Below the pieces are notes generated by a model. It did no database searches and was not told the DNA's origin. It was given only the letters and a program-made list of their open reading frames with translations. From contig JAFUWG010000013.1 of NCBI GenBank assembly GCA_017483605.1, positions 1-51,815 of the forward strand: a DNA stretch of 51,815 nucleotides, written 5' to 3'. The DNA comes from Bacteroidaceae bacterium. GTDB lineage: Bacteria; Bacteroidota; Bacteroidia; Bacteroidales; Bacteroidaceae. Both the position numbers and the translations under genes were made by a program. Below are positions 15,740-24,105 of the stretch, in pieces (the first letter of the stretch is position 1; the number at the start of each line of letters is the position of its first letter).

Positions 15740-17683
15740 ATGCAAAATAGCACTCTTTATCTGCAACGACTCCGAAGCCTTCTCCAGATGGAATATGACG
15801 CCGAGAAGGAAGAGTTTCGCATCCAATCGGAGAAGATGGGCATCAAGCGGAAAATCCATCGAGGCATCTGTTGGTATCCGATTGAGGCTGGCCGAAGTTA
15901 TTACAACTCGCTGAATCAGTTGGTGGTGGAAATCACCCGAAAGGAGCATGACGAAGCAGATGAGGACATCGAACATCTGTTTGAATACGGGAAGCCTGTC
16001 CAGTTTTTCAACACTCCAACCGCCGAAGAGGGAGGGCATTATTTCCCCTTTTCATCGACGGTTTCCTATGTGGACGGCGACCGCATGGTGGTCACCCTAC
16101 CCTCCTCTCAAGCCCTCATCGACTTGCAGAATGCTGACCATCTGGGCGTGCAACTCTACTTCGACGAGACATCCTACAAGACGATGTTTCATGCCCTCGA
16201 CGATGCCATCAATGCCAAGAACAACCGTCTAGCCGACCTTCGAGACATCTTTGCGGGGGTGCAGAAACCGCAGAAACGCACTTTCGCCCCGATGCTCTTC
16301 CCGTGGCTGAACAAGACCCAAGAGGCGGCGGTGAACGAAGTGCTGTGGGCAAAGGATGTGGAGGTGGTGCACGGCCCTCCTGGAACGGGCAAGACGACCA
16401 CACTGGTGGAAGCCATCTACGAGACCTTGCACCGAGAGACGCAAGTGATGGTGTGTGCTCAGAGCAACATGGCGGTTGATTGGATTAGCGAGAAACTGGT
16501 GGATCATGGGGTGCCCGTTCTTCGCATCGGCAACCCCTCACGCGTGAACGACAAGATGCTCTCTTTCACCTACGAACGCAAGTTTGAGAGCCATCCCGAC
16601 TATCCCGAACTGTGGAGCATCCGCAAGACCATCCGCCAGATGAAGGAGAACCGCAAGCGTGGCGACAACATCCACCAGAAGATTGCCCGTCTGCGTGACC
16701 GAGCACAGGAGATTGAGATGCGTATCACGGCACAACTTTTCGACGAAGCCCGTGTGGTGGCTTGCACGCTGGTCGGTTCAGCCAACAAGGTGCTGGTGCG
16801 ACAGAAGTTCTCCACCTTATTTATAGACGAGGCGGCACAGGCACTCGAACCAGCCTGTTGGATTGCCATTCGTCGGGCCTCGCGAGTCATCTTGGCAGGC
16901 GACCATCAGCAGTTGCCGCCTACCATCAAGTGCTACGAAGCCATGAAGCAAGGGCTCGGAAAGACGCTGATGGAACGCATCGTGGAGAATCAGCCCGCAG
17001 CCGTCACCCTGCTCAAAGTGCAGTACCGCATGAACGATGCCATCATGCAGTTCTCTTCCGACTGGTTCTATGGCGGACAGGTGGAGTCGGATGCCAGCGT
17101 GAAACATCGTTCCGTTCTCGACTTTGAACATCCCATCCAATGGATTGACGGCAACGAGATTCAGCAGCAAGTGAACGAGGAATTGGAGAAACAAGGCACG
17201 CCAGATGAGAAACTGGACATTGACTTCACCGAACAATTCATCGGAGAGAATCACGGACGCATCAACAAGGCAGAAGCGGAGTTGGTTTTGACAACTCTCA
17301 GAAACTATATTGAGAAAATCGGCAAAGAACGTTTTCTCGAAGAACGGCTTGATGTGGGCATCATCTCCCCCTACAAGGTGCAGACGCAATATCTTCGCCA
17401 GCAAATCCGCAAGCGTGAGGAGTTTCGTCCCTTCCGACAGGTCATCAGCGTCAACACCGTCGATGGCTTTCAGGGGCAAGAGCGTGACATCATCATGATT
17501 AGCCTCGTGCGCTGCAACGACAGCGGTCAAATCGGCTTCCTGTCCGACCTTCGCCGCATGAATGTCGCCATGACGCGTGCCCGCATGAAACTCATCGTTT
17601 TTGGTGACAAGGCTACTCTCCAGCACCATGCGTTCTATCGCAAATTGATTCAGTATGTCGAAAAGACACAAGAAGAATCGTAG
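15740..17683 (+). CDS. IGHMBP2/UPF1-like superfamily 1 helicase
   Basis: From the ATG at 15740 the product is 647 residues. All SF1 helicase motifs are visible: Walker A GPPGTGKTT (~212), motif Ia VCAQSNMAVDWI, motif II LFIDEAAQALEP (~362), motif III LAGDHQQLPPT, motif IV region LKVQYRMN, motif V VDGFQGQERDII and motif VI NVAMTRARMKL. The DEAA/TRAR pattern places it with SMUBP2/UPF1 5'-3' helicases (SF1B) acting on DNA or RNA. A longer in-frame start at 15677 would overlap the TPR gene and has no support. The stop codon lies inside the first palindrome of an intergenic module (17680-17740). It pairs with the upstream TPR protein; the role (repair, RNA surveillance or other) is unknown. Confidence 0.9.
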   Translation: MQNSTLYLQRLRSLLQMEYDAEKEEFRIQSEKMGIKRKIHRGICWYPIEAGRSYYNSLNQLVVEITRKEHDEADEDIEHLFEYGKPVQFFNTPTAEEGGHYFPFSSTVSYVDGDRMVVTLPSSQALIDLQNADHLGVQLYFDETSYKTMFHALDDAINAKNNRLADLRDIFAGVQKPQKRTFAPMLFPWLNKTQEAAVNEVLWAKDVEVVHGPPGTGKTTTLVEAIYETLHRETQVMVCAQSNMAVDWISEKLVDHGVPVLRIGNPSRVNDKMLSFTYERKFESHPDYPELWSIRKTIRQMKENRKRGDNIHQKIARLRDRAQEIEMRITAQLFDEARVVACTLVGSANKVLVRQKFSTLFIDEAAQALEPACWIAIRRASRVILAGDHQQLPPTIKCYEAMKQGLGKTLMERIVENQPAAVTLLKVQYRMNDAIMQFSSDWFYGGQVESDASVKHRSVLDFEHPIQWIDGNEIQQQVNEELEKQGTPDEKLDIDFTEQFIGENHGRINKAEAELVLTTLRNYIEKIGKERFLEERLDVGIISPYKVQTQYLRQQIRKREEFRPFRQVISVNTVDGFQGQERDIIMISLVRCNDSGQIGFLSDLRRMNVAMTRARMKLIVFGDKATLQHHAFYRKLIQYVEKTQEES

Positions 17684-17747
17684 CCCTCGACTACGGTGTG
17701 GCGTACCCCTCGGGTACGGCTCGGTGTACCCGAGGGGTACGATTCTT
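17673..17747. repeat. triple-palindrome module, 23-bp pitch (module C)
   Basis: Three 15-bp units start at 17680, 17703 and 17726: GTAGCCCTCGACTAC, GTACCCCTCGGGTAC and GTACCCGAGGGGTAC. Unit 1 has one mismatch; units 2 and 3 are perfect 6-3-6 palindromes and exact reverse complements of each other. The linkers are 8 bp (GGTGTGGC, GGCTCGGT). The flanks AAGAATC and GATTCTT are complementary, as in module A. The first unit includes the helicase stop codon. Confidence 0.85.
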
Positions 17748-17755
17748 AAGGCAAT

Positions 17756-17794
17756 AAAAAAGAGGAAAACCAATCGTAGTTTTCCTCTTTTTCA
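17756..17794. terminator. bidirectional terminator between the helicase gene and the tRNA cluster
   Basis: A stem AAGAGGAAAAC pairing with GTTTTCCTCTT around an 8-base loop is flanked by A-run and T-run. It can end the minus-strand tRNA transcript and the plus-strand helicase transcript. Confidence 0.82.
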
Positions 17795-17801
17795 TTCTTA
17801 G

Positions 17802-17873
17802 TAGCGCCTACGAGAATCGAACTCGTGTTCCATGCGTGAGAGGCATGTGTCCTAGCCGCTAGACGAAAGCGCC
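17802..17873 (-). tRNA. tRNA-Glu(CUC), copy 1
   Basis: The minus strand folds as a 72-base tRNA. The acceptor GGCGCTT pairs with AGGCGCT (with G-U pairs), the D arm contains TCGTCTAGCGGCTAGGAC, the anticodon loop is CTCTCAC (anticodon CTC), and the T loop is TTCGATT. It is identical to the copy at 17918. The encoded 3' tail is CTA rather than CCA, so CCA must be added or repaired. Confidence 0.92.
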
Positions 17874-17917
17874 ATATCATGTACCCATTTACGATGTACA
17901 ATTGTGTCATTTCTTGG

Positions 17918-17989
17918 TAGCGCCTACGAGAATCGAACTCGTGTTCCATGCGTGAGAGGCATGTGTCCTAGCCGCTAGACGAAAGCGCC
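17918..17989 (-). tRNA. tRNA-Glu(CUC), copy 2
   Basis: Identical in all 72 bases to the downstream copy, with anticodon CTC. Here the CCA tail is encoded (17915-17917 on the complementary strand). It is transcribed after tRNA-Ser and before copy 1, with 44 bases between the two Glu genes. Confidence 0.93.
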
Positions 17990-18003
17990 ATCAGAAGAGG
18001 TAG

Positions 18004-18090
18004 CGGAAGGAGGGGGATTCGAACCCCCGGTACGGTAACCCGTACGTCAGTTTAGCAAACTGGTGGTTTCAGCCACTCACCCATCCTTCC
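18004..18090 (-). tRNA. tRNA-Ser(GCU)
   Basis: An 87-base minus-strand tRNA with the long variable arm of class II tRNAs (GTACGGGTTACCGTAC). The acceptor is GGAAGGA with TCCTTCC, and the anticodon loop TTGCTAA gives anticodon GCT. It is the first gene of the Ser-Glu-Glu tRNA cluster. Confidence 0.93.
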
Positions 18091-18219
18091 GGAACCGTGT
18101 GTTCTGAATTGCAACGACATTGCTGTGTAAACCCGTGCTAAGGGGTTCCCCTTGTCAATTGCGAGTGCAAAGGTAGCACAAATTTTGGAAACCACAAAAT
18201 AAAAGCGAGAAAAAAATCG

Positions 18220-18227
18220 TAACTTTG
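18220..18227 (+). promoter_or_regulatory. -7 box of the mazG promoter
   Basis: TAACTTTG lies 40 bases before the mazG ATG and matches the Bacteroidota -7 element. Confidence 0.65.
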
Positions 18228-18267
18228 CAGAAAATTTATCAATAACATCAAGAAGAAAAAGGAGTAT

Positions 18268-19098
18268 ATGCATACCAGACAAGAAAAGATGGAGGCTTTC
18301 GGGCGTTTGCTCGACGTGATGAACGACCTCCGAGAGAAGTGTCCTTGGGACAGAAAACAGACAAATGAGTCGCTCAGACCTAACACCATCGAGGAAACCT
18401 ACGAACTGTGCGACGCCCTTCTGAAGAATGACGAACTGAACATCTGCAAGGAACTGGGCGACGTGCTGCTGCACATTGTCTTCTACTCGAAGATTGGCGA
18501 GGAGAAAGGTGCGTTCGATGTGGCAGATGTGTGCAACAAACTCTGCGACAAACTCATCTTCCGCCATCCTCATGTGTATGGCGACGCCAAGGCGAATAGT
18601 GCCAGCGAAGTGCTCCAGACGTGGGAACAAATCAAGACCAAGGAGAAGGATGGCAACAAGACCGTGCTGTCGGGTGTGCCTGATGCCCTACCCTCGCTCA
18701 TCAAGGCATACCGCATTCAGGACAAGGCTCGCAACGTGGGCTTTGACTGGGATGACCGTCGCGATGTGTGGAAAAAGGTGAAGGAGGAAATTGCTGAGTT
18801 TGAGGTGGAGGTGGAGACGCTCTACAACAACGCAGAAACCGAAGAGGCAAATAAAGCTGCCAAGCGACATGCCACCGAAGAGTTTGGCGACGTGATGTTC
18901 AGCCTTATCAACGCTGCCCGTCTCTACAAAATCAATCCCGACAACGCCCTCGAACTGACCAACCAGAAGTTCATCCATCGCTTCAACTACGTGGAAGCCA
19001 AGGCAAAAGAAAAGGGTCAAGCCCTGAAGGACATGACCTTGGAGGAGATGGATGCGTTGTGGAACGAGGCAAAAACTGCGAATAAAACAACGAATTGA
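18268..19098 (+). CDS. mazG: nucleoside triphosphate pyrophosphohydrolase
   Basis: MazG hydrolyses (d)NTPs to NMP and pyrophosphate, cleaning the nucleotide pool. The 276-residue product has the full-length two-domain layout. Domain 1 contains LREKCPWDRKQT (~24-35) and the metal-binding set EETYELCDAL (EExxE) with ELGDVLLHIVFYSKIGEE. Domain 2 contains VKEEIAEFEVEV and EEFGDVMFSLINAARLY. It has its own promoter and converges on metH, whose stop codon is 17 bases away. Confidence 0.94.
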   Translation: MHTRQEKMEAFGRLLDVMNDLREKCPWDRKQTNESLRPNTIEETYELCDALLKNDELNICKELGDVLLHIVFYSKIGEEKGAFDVADVCNKLCDKLIFRHPHVYGDAKANSASEVLQTWEQIKTKEKDGNKTVLSGVPDALPSLIKAYRIQDKARNVGFDWDDRRDVWKKVKEEIAEFEVEVETLYNNAETEEANKAAKRHATEEFGDVMFSLINAARLYKINPDNALELTNQKFIHRFNYVEAKAKEKGQALKDMTLEEMDALWNEAKTANKTTN

Positions 19099-19115
19099 TT
19101 CTTTTTAATTATCAA

Positions 19116-21881
19116 TCATTCAAAATATTTAGGTCTTCTTTGCCGTGCCTCTTCCAAACTCACCATGTCGGACTTCTCGTCAGCCTTATCTGAACGGAGC
19201 TCGGCATACTTTTTGTCCAATTCATCGGTTAATTCGGCTCGTGTGTCGGGATTGAGCAATTTGGCACTGGCTATCACATTCTGCGAGGCATCTTTCATCC
19301 AAAGCACGGGGCCATGATAGACAGGGGCAATCTTCAGGGCGGTGTGCAGTTCGCTGGTGGTGGCACCGCCAATCATGATGGGGATATGGACACCACGCTC
19401 CTCAAGAGCACGTGCCACATTCACCATCTCTTCCAGCGAGGGGGTGATGAGGCCTGAAAGCCCGATGATATCGACATTTTCTTCGATGGCTCGGTCAACA
19501 ATCGTCTCCGTAGGCACCATCACGCCGAGGTCGATAATCTCATAGTTGTTGCAAGCGAGGATGACACTCACGATGTTCTTGCCGATGTCGTGTACATCGC
19601 CCTTCACCGTTGCCAACAGCACCTTTCCTGCTTTCTGGGCACCTTCCGAACGGCTTGCCTCGATGAGCGGCTGGAGAATGCCTACCGCCTTCTTCATTGT
19701 GCGAGCCGTCTTCACCACTTGCGGCAGGAACATCTTGCCGGCTCCGAACAGTTCGCCCACCGTGTTCATGGCATCCATCAGAGGCCCATCAATAATCTTC
19801 ACGGGATTGCCGTACAGTTGTACCGCTTCGTCAAGGTCGGGTTCCAGATAGTCGCCCACTCCCTTCACCAAGGCATGTTTCAGCCGCTCTTCCACAGAAC
19901 CGTTTCGCCAATTGTCAGCACTCGTCAGAGGTACTATGCCTCCATTTTTAATTGCTTCTTTCTCAGCATCTTTCTCTGCTTTGATTTGAGCAGCAATTTC
20001 AATCAGCCTTTCCGTCGCCCCAGCATCACGATTCAGCAGCACATCGTCGATGGCAGTCAAAACGTTTTCGGGGATGTCGCTATACAGCACCTGCGTGGCA
20101 GGGTTCACGATGCCCATGTCCTGTCCCTTGCCGATAGTGTGATAGAGAAAGACGGCATGCATCGCCTCGCGGATGTAGTTGTTGCCCCGGAAGGAGAACG
20201 AAAGGTTGCTGATGCCGCCCGACACATGTGCCCCAGGCAGGTGCTGACGAATCCATTCTGTGGCACGGATAAAGTCCAAGCCATAACTGTTGTGCTCTTC
20301 CATGCCCGTTGCTACTGCCAGCACATTCGGGTCGAAAATGATGTCGAGAGGATTGAAGCCCACCTTGTCCACTAAGAGATGATATGCTCGTTCGCAGATT
20401 TCGATTTTCCGTTCGTAGGTCGTTGCCTGTCCCTGCTCGTCAAATGCCATCACCACCATGGCAGCACCCAAGCGTTTGATTTCCCGTGCATGTGCCAAGA
20501 ACTTCTCCTCGCCTTCCTTCAGCGAGATGCTGTTCACGATGCTCTTGCCCTGCACACACTTCAATCCTGCCACGATGACCTCCCAGTCGCTGGAGTCAAT
20601 CATCACGGGCACCTTCGAGATGTCGGGGTCGCTCATCAGCAGATTCAGGAAGGTCACCATCTCGTGCTTGGCATCCAGCAGACCGTCATCCATGTTGATG
20701 TCGATGACCAAAGCCCCATCCTCCACCTGCTTGCGGGCAATCGAGAGGGCTTCTTCGTAGTTCTTTTCGTTGATGAGTCGGAGGAATTTGCGCGAGCCAG
20801 CCACGTTACAACGTTCACCTACGTTCACGAAACGGCGCTCGGGAGTCAGTTCCAGCAGTTCAAGACCACTCAGCCACATGTTTTTCGGCTTCTCCACGGG
20901 CACATGCGGCTTCTTTCCTTTCACCAAATCGGGATACAGCGCAATGAACTTCTCCGTCGTGCCGCAGCAGCCGCCGATGATGTTGACCAATCCTTCGTCC
21001 ACATACTCCTTCACCTGCTCCGCCATCATGTCGGGTGTCTGGTCGTACAAGCCCAGCGAATTGGGCAATCCTGCATTGGGGTGTGCCGAGATATAGCAAG
21101 GTGCTTTCTCTGCCAACACCTTCAGGAAGGGCTTCAGTTGACGTGCACCAAACGAGCAGTTCAATCCGATGGAGAAGATATCGGCATGCTGCACACTGGC
21201 AAGGAACGCCTCCAGAGTCTGTCCCGACAAGGTTCTGCCAGCCGTGTCGCTCACCGTCACCGACAGCATCAGCGGCACACGCTTTTGGGTCGATTCCATC
21301 GCCATTTCAGCCGCATAGATGGCAGCCTTTGCATTAAGCGAATCGAAAATGGTTTCAATCAGCAGGGCATCCACCCCACCCTCCAGCAAGGCTTCCATCT
21401 GCTCCACATACGCCGCCACCAACTCATCGTAGGTGAGGCTTCGCAAGGCAGGGTTGTTCACGTCGGGCGAGATGCTCAACGTCTTGTTGGTAGGTCCCAC
21501 GTCGCCCAGCACAAAACGCGGTTTCATCGGTTTTTTCTGTGTATATTCATCTGCCAACCGCCGTGCAATCTTCGCCCCAGCCAAGTTCATCTCCCTGCAA
21601 TATTCCTGCACGTTGTAGTCTGCCATCGACACCCGCTGTGAAGAGAACGTACACGTGGTAATCATATCTGCTCCTGCCTCCAAATACTTCCGGTGAATAT
21701 CCTCAATCACATCGGGACGAGTTAGGCAGAGGATATCGTTGTTGCCCTTCATCAGCCCCGGCACATCCTTGAACCGTTCGCCTCTGAAGTCCTCCTCTTT
21801 CAACCCATACCGCTGAATCATCGTGCCCATCGCACCGTCCAGAATCAGTATTCGCTCCTTGATGATGTCGTGTAGTGTCAT
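19116..21881 (-). CDS. metH: cobalamin-dependent methionine synthase lacking the C-terminal reactivation domain
   Basis: MetH methylates homocysteine from 5-methyl-tetrahydrofolate via methylcobalamin. The 921 residues contain three modules. The homocysteine domain is ~1-325, with zinc cysteines in NCSFGA (~243) and GGCCGTT (~305). The pterin domain is ~350-600 (NVGERCNVAGSRKF; VMIDSSDWEV). The B12 cap and binding domains are ~640-880, with the base-off motif DVHDIGKNIV (~760). The AdoMet-binding activation domain of E. coli MetH (1227 residues) is absent; the protein ends ~40 residues after the B12 fold (RRPKYFE). It is the last gene of DUF4375-smpB-metH, 11 bases after smpB. No cobalamin riboswitch is visible in front of the operon. 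Confidence 0.96.
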   Translation of the reverse strand: MTLHDIIKERILILDGAMGTMIQRYGLKEEDFRGERFKDVPGLMKGNNDILCLTRPDVIEDIHRKYLEAGADMITTCTFSSQRVSMADYNVQEYCREMNLAGAKIARRLADEYTQKKPMKPRFVLGDVGPTNKTLSISPDVNNPALRSLTYDELVAAYVEQMEALLEGGVDALLIETIFDSLNAKAAIYAAEMAMESTQKRVPLMLSVTVSDTAGRTLSGQTLEAFLASVQHADIFSIGLNCSFGARQLKPFLKVLAEKAPCYISAHPNAGLPNSLGLYDQTPDMMAEQVKEYVDEGLVNIIGGCCGTTEKFIALYPDLVKGKKPHVPVEKPKNMWLSGLELLELTPERRFVNVGERCNVAGSRKFLRLINEKNYEEALSIARKQVEDGALVIDINMDDGLLDAKHEMVTFLNLLMSDPDISKVPVMIDSSDWEVIVAGLKCVQGKSIVNSISLKEGEEKFLAHAREIKRLGAAMVVMAFDEQGQATTYERKIEICERAYHLLVDKVGFNPLDIIFDPNVLAVATGMEEHNSYGLDFIRATEWIRQHLPGAHVSGGISNLSFSFRGNNYIREAMHAVFLYHTIGKGQDMGIVNPATQVLYSDIPENVLTAIDDVLLNRDAGATERLIEIAAQIKAEKDAEKEAIKNGGIVPLTSADNWRNGSVEERLKHALVKGVGDYLEPDLDEAVQLYGNPVKIIDGPLMDAMNTVGELFGAGKMFLPQVVKTARTMKKAVGILQPLIEASRSEGAQKAGKVLLATVKGDVHDIGKNIVSVILACNNYEIIDLGVMVPTETIVDRAIEENVDIIGLSGLITPSLEEMVNVARALEERGVHIPIMIGGATTSELHTALKIAPVYHGPVLWMKDASQNVIASAKLLNPDTRAELTDELDKKYAELRSDKADEKSDMVSLEEARQRRPKYFE

Positions 21882-21892
21882 TTGCTTGTGTT

Positions 21893-22369
21893 TTATACGT
21901 ATTTCTTCTTTGCCCTGTCCATTTCCCTCCTGTCTTCTTTCTCTTTCAGTGTCTGTCGTTTGTCGTACTCCTTCTTACCTTTTGCCAAAGCGATATCCAA
22001 CTTTGCCAACCCTTTCTCGTTGATGTACAACCGCACGGGCACAATGGTGAAGCCCGGAGCCTTCGTGTCTTCCTGCAAGTTGCGGATTTCCTTCCGGTTG
22101 AGGAGCAGTTTCCGTTCTCGACGCTCCACGTGGTTGTTGTACGAGCCTTCCGAATAGAGTGCCACATACATGTTCTTCACCCAAATCTCACCATTATTGA
22201 TGTAGCAGTACGTGTCCACCAGGCTTGCCTTGCCCGCACGGATGCTCTTTATCTCCGTACCCGTCAAGACAATGCCAGCCGTGAAGGTGTCGATAAACTC
22301 ATAGTCGAACGACGCCCTCTTGTTCTTGATGTTCACCTGCTGATTCTTCGCTATCTTTGTCTTTGCCAT
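21893..22369 (-). CDS. smpB: SsrA-binding protein
   Basis: SmpB binds tmRNA and guides it to stalled ribosomes for trans-translation. The 158 residues have the family pattern: [20 protein letters not shown] at the start, [27 protein letters not shown] in the OB-fold core, and a basic C-terminal tail ([14 protein letters not shown]) that enters the mRNA channel. It sits 3 bases downstream of the DUF4375 gene and just before metH. The tmRNA gene is not in this window. Confidence 0.96.
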   Translation of the reverse strand: MAKTKIAKNQQVNIKNKRASFDYEFIDTFTAGIVLTGTEIKSIRAGKASLVDTYCYINNGEIWVKNMYVALYSEGSYNNHVERRERKLLLNRKEIRNLQEDTKAPGFTIVPVRLYINEKGLAKLDIALAKGKKEYDKRQTLKEKEDRREMDRAKKKYV

Positions 22370-22372
22370 AAA

Positions 22373-22870
22373 TCACATATACTTCTCTAAGTTCTCTACA
22401 ATCATCTTCGCCACCAACGGGGTCACTTCCTCTTGATGCTCGTCCAGAAAATCATCGCCCAACTCGTTCAGTTCTTCCAACTGCTCATATAGTGCCATAA
22501 ACTCGTCGTCCGTCATGTCCTTCGACAACTCTTCTTGATGCTTATGGTACTCTTTCTTCACTTCATACAGCAATTTGGAGAAGTCCTTCATCCCCCACTC
22601 TTTTTTTGTTACCATCGGGAAGGGACCTTCCAGCACATACGGGGCATACCCGTTCAGAATCAACTGGATAAATCCGCCCTCCATTACCTCGTCCAGCACG
22701 TAGCGATAGCACAACACGGCGTGCTGCTCCGCACTCAGCATTCCCATCGTCTCGTCGGTCAACGCACCACCCACAGCAGCCAGATACCCATCCGTCACCC
22801 ATTGGATGAATCCGATGCCATCCAACTCCTCATACTTCCTTGTTGCCTCATTCCTATCCAATTGTACCAT
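22373..22870 (-). CDS. DUF4375 (DMP19-like) protein
   Basis: This 165-residue acidic protein has the DUF4375 pattern: SAEQHAVLCYRYVLDEVMEGGFIQLILNGYA, where a helix is followed by the G-G-F-x-Q-x-x-x-N motif. Family members are small cytosolic helical proteins, and the eukaryotic relative DMP19 is a DNA-mimic, but the function in bacteria is not established. It is first in the operon with smpB and metH, behind a TAACTTTG promoter box. There is no signal peptide or membrane helix. The acidic C-terminal half (EELSKDMTDDEFMALYEQLEE) would suit a DNA-mimic or protein-binding role, which is only a guess. Confidence 0.72.
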   Translation of the reverse strand: MVQLDRNEATRKYEELDGIGFIQWVTDGYLAAVGGALTDETMGMLSAEQHAVLCYRYVLDEVMEGGFIQLILNGYAPYVLEGPFPMVTKKEWGMKDFSKLLYEVKKEYHKHQEELSKDMTDDEFMALYEQLEELNELGDDFLDEHQEEVTPLVAKMIVENLEKYM

Positions 22871-22901
22871 CTTTCTGTATCTTTTTTCGTTTTTAAGTTT
22901 G

Positions 22902-22909
22902 CAAAGTTA
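22902..22909 (-). promoter_or_regulatory. -7 box of the DUF4375-smpB-metH promoter
   Basis: Minus strand TAACTTTG, 31 bases before the ATG at 22870. Confidence 0.65.
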
Positions 22910-22972
22910 CAACATATTGCTTTACAAACAAAAGATTTGACGGAAAAAACGCTTTCTTCTTTCAGAAAAGAA

Positions 22973-23002
22973 CCCCGAAAGTCTGACAAAAAACTTTCGG
23001 GG
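22973..23002 (-). terminator. terminator of the ECF sigma operon
   Basis: A perfect 10-bp stem (CCCCGAAAGT with ACTTTCGGGG) encloses a 10-base loop. On the minus strand it is followed by a T-rich run (TTCTTTTC). It separates the sigma operon from the DUF4375 operon promoter. Confidence 0.78.
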
Positions 23003-23022
23003 TCACATTCTTCGGTGAGGCA

Positions 23023-24105
23023 TTATTTCTTGCGACGATAGAAAGAAACTGCCAATGGAAGGAGGATGATGAGAAGGGTGACGACGTATGCCCAAATGTG
23101 AGTGACACGCGAGGTGGCGGTAATCACGTAGTCGCCAGGGATGAGGCGTTCGCCTGTCAGTTGGTAGTGGATGGTTCCGTCCTTGATGATTCCTGTGCCC
23201 GGGTTCCACACCGTGCCGGGCATCGTGAGAATGTAAGGAACGTCGAACGAGAATATGTTGAAATGGGTGTAAAGTTTATTGGAAAGTCCTTCTCCAAGAG
23301 GTGTCTCGTCATTGAAGAAATCGGCATAGGCGTTGGAATGATAAAATTCTCTGTAATTATCCTGAATCTCAAGGTTTAGGACCATCATCTCACTTTTACC
23401 GATGATATAATGGTAGAAAGAATCGCGTAACGCCACAAAACGCTCCTTGCTGATGGGTGGATTGGGGATGGAATCGTAGTTGTCCACCATGTATTCGAAG
23501 ACGGATTGATAAAAGTTGTCGTTAAACCATTGATCCACCTGTTCTTCCATCTTGCTGATTCGCTGCGAAACCTCAGAGCCGGTGAGTCCCTGCATGAGAT
23601 TGGGCTTTCCTGTGAACCAGTAACTGATAACATCCTTGTCGGCATAGTTGGCTACTGGCAGTTTGAAGGAATCTTCCACAGAGATGAAGGTCTCTGTATA
23701 GGTGTATTCCGTGTAGAGCCAGCAGAAATGCTTCTCCAGCGATGCCTTGGACTTGATGCGGCTGCCATTCAGGTTCAGCGGAGTTCTCTGACACATCTCC
23801 TCCACAGAGTTAAACATGCTTCTGAAGGTGGTTGTCACGGTGTCGCCCTCTCCAATGTCGGTATGCGAGTCCATGAAAGCATCGATGTTCAGACATTCCG
23901 GCAGAGGGTAAGCCCATTGTACATTGTCGCCTGCCCACAGGGAGTCACGTTCCGTCTTGGTCATCACGTTGCTGTAACTGACGTGACGCTCGCAAGAGCC
24001 GTCTTCGTTGATGATGGTGTGCAGTTGCACATTCTTGGATTTATCGCAAGAAGCGATGAATGCTGCTGATGTCAAGAGCATCAGGTATAAACTAATTTTC
24101 CGCAT
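23023..24105 (-). CDS. membrane-attached lipoprotein of the ECF sigma operon, function unknown
   Basis: The 360-residue product has a lipoprotein signal ending at FIASC (Cys20), a long soluble periplasmic part with no domain I recognise, and one C-terminal membrane helix (~335-355, WAYVVTLLIILLPLAVSFY) followed by the basic tail RRKK. It could thus be anchored at both ends. The start overlaps the upstream putative anti-sigma gene by 14 bases, so it is translated as part of the sigma-factor operon. A role in sensing envelope stress or regulating the sigma/anti-sigma pair is inferred from context only. Confidence 0.7.
   Translation of the reverse strand: MRKISLYLMLLTSAAFIASCDKSKNVQLHTIINEDGSCERHVSYSNVMTKTERDSLWAGDNVQWAYPLPECLNIDAFMDSHTDIGEGDTVTTTFRSMFNSVEEMCQRTPLNLNGSRIKSKASLEKHFCWLYTEYTYTETFISVEDSFKLPVANYADKDVISYWFTGKPNLMQGLTGSEVSQRISKMEEQVDQWFNDNFYQSVFEYMVDNYDSIPNPPISKERFVALRDSFYHYIIGKSEMMVLNLEIQDNYREFYHSNAYADFFNDETPLGEGLSNKLYTHFNIFSFDVPYILTMPGTVWNPGTGIIKDGTIHYQLTGERLIPGDYVITATSRVTHIWAYVVTLLIILLPLAVSFYRRKK

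Noticed and set aside
19590-21641. Long plus-strand open frames (261 and 420 codons) opposite metH
   Set aside because: They are antisense shadows of metH. The translations are rich in H, Q and R with no domain, and metH is unmistakable.
22871-23022. Cobalamin riboswitch for the metH operon
   Set aside because: The leader before the DUF4375 gene is only ~25 bases and shows no B12-box; metH itself follows smpB by 11 bases.
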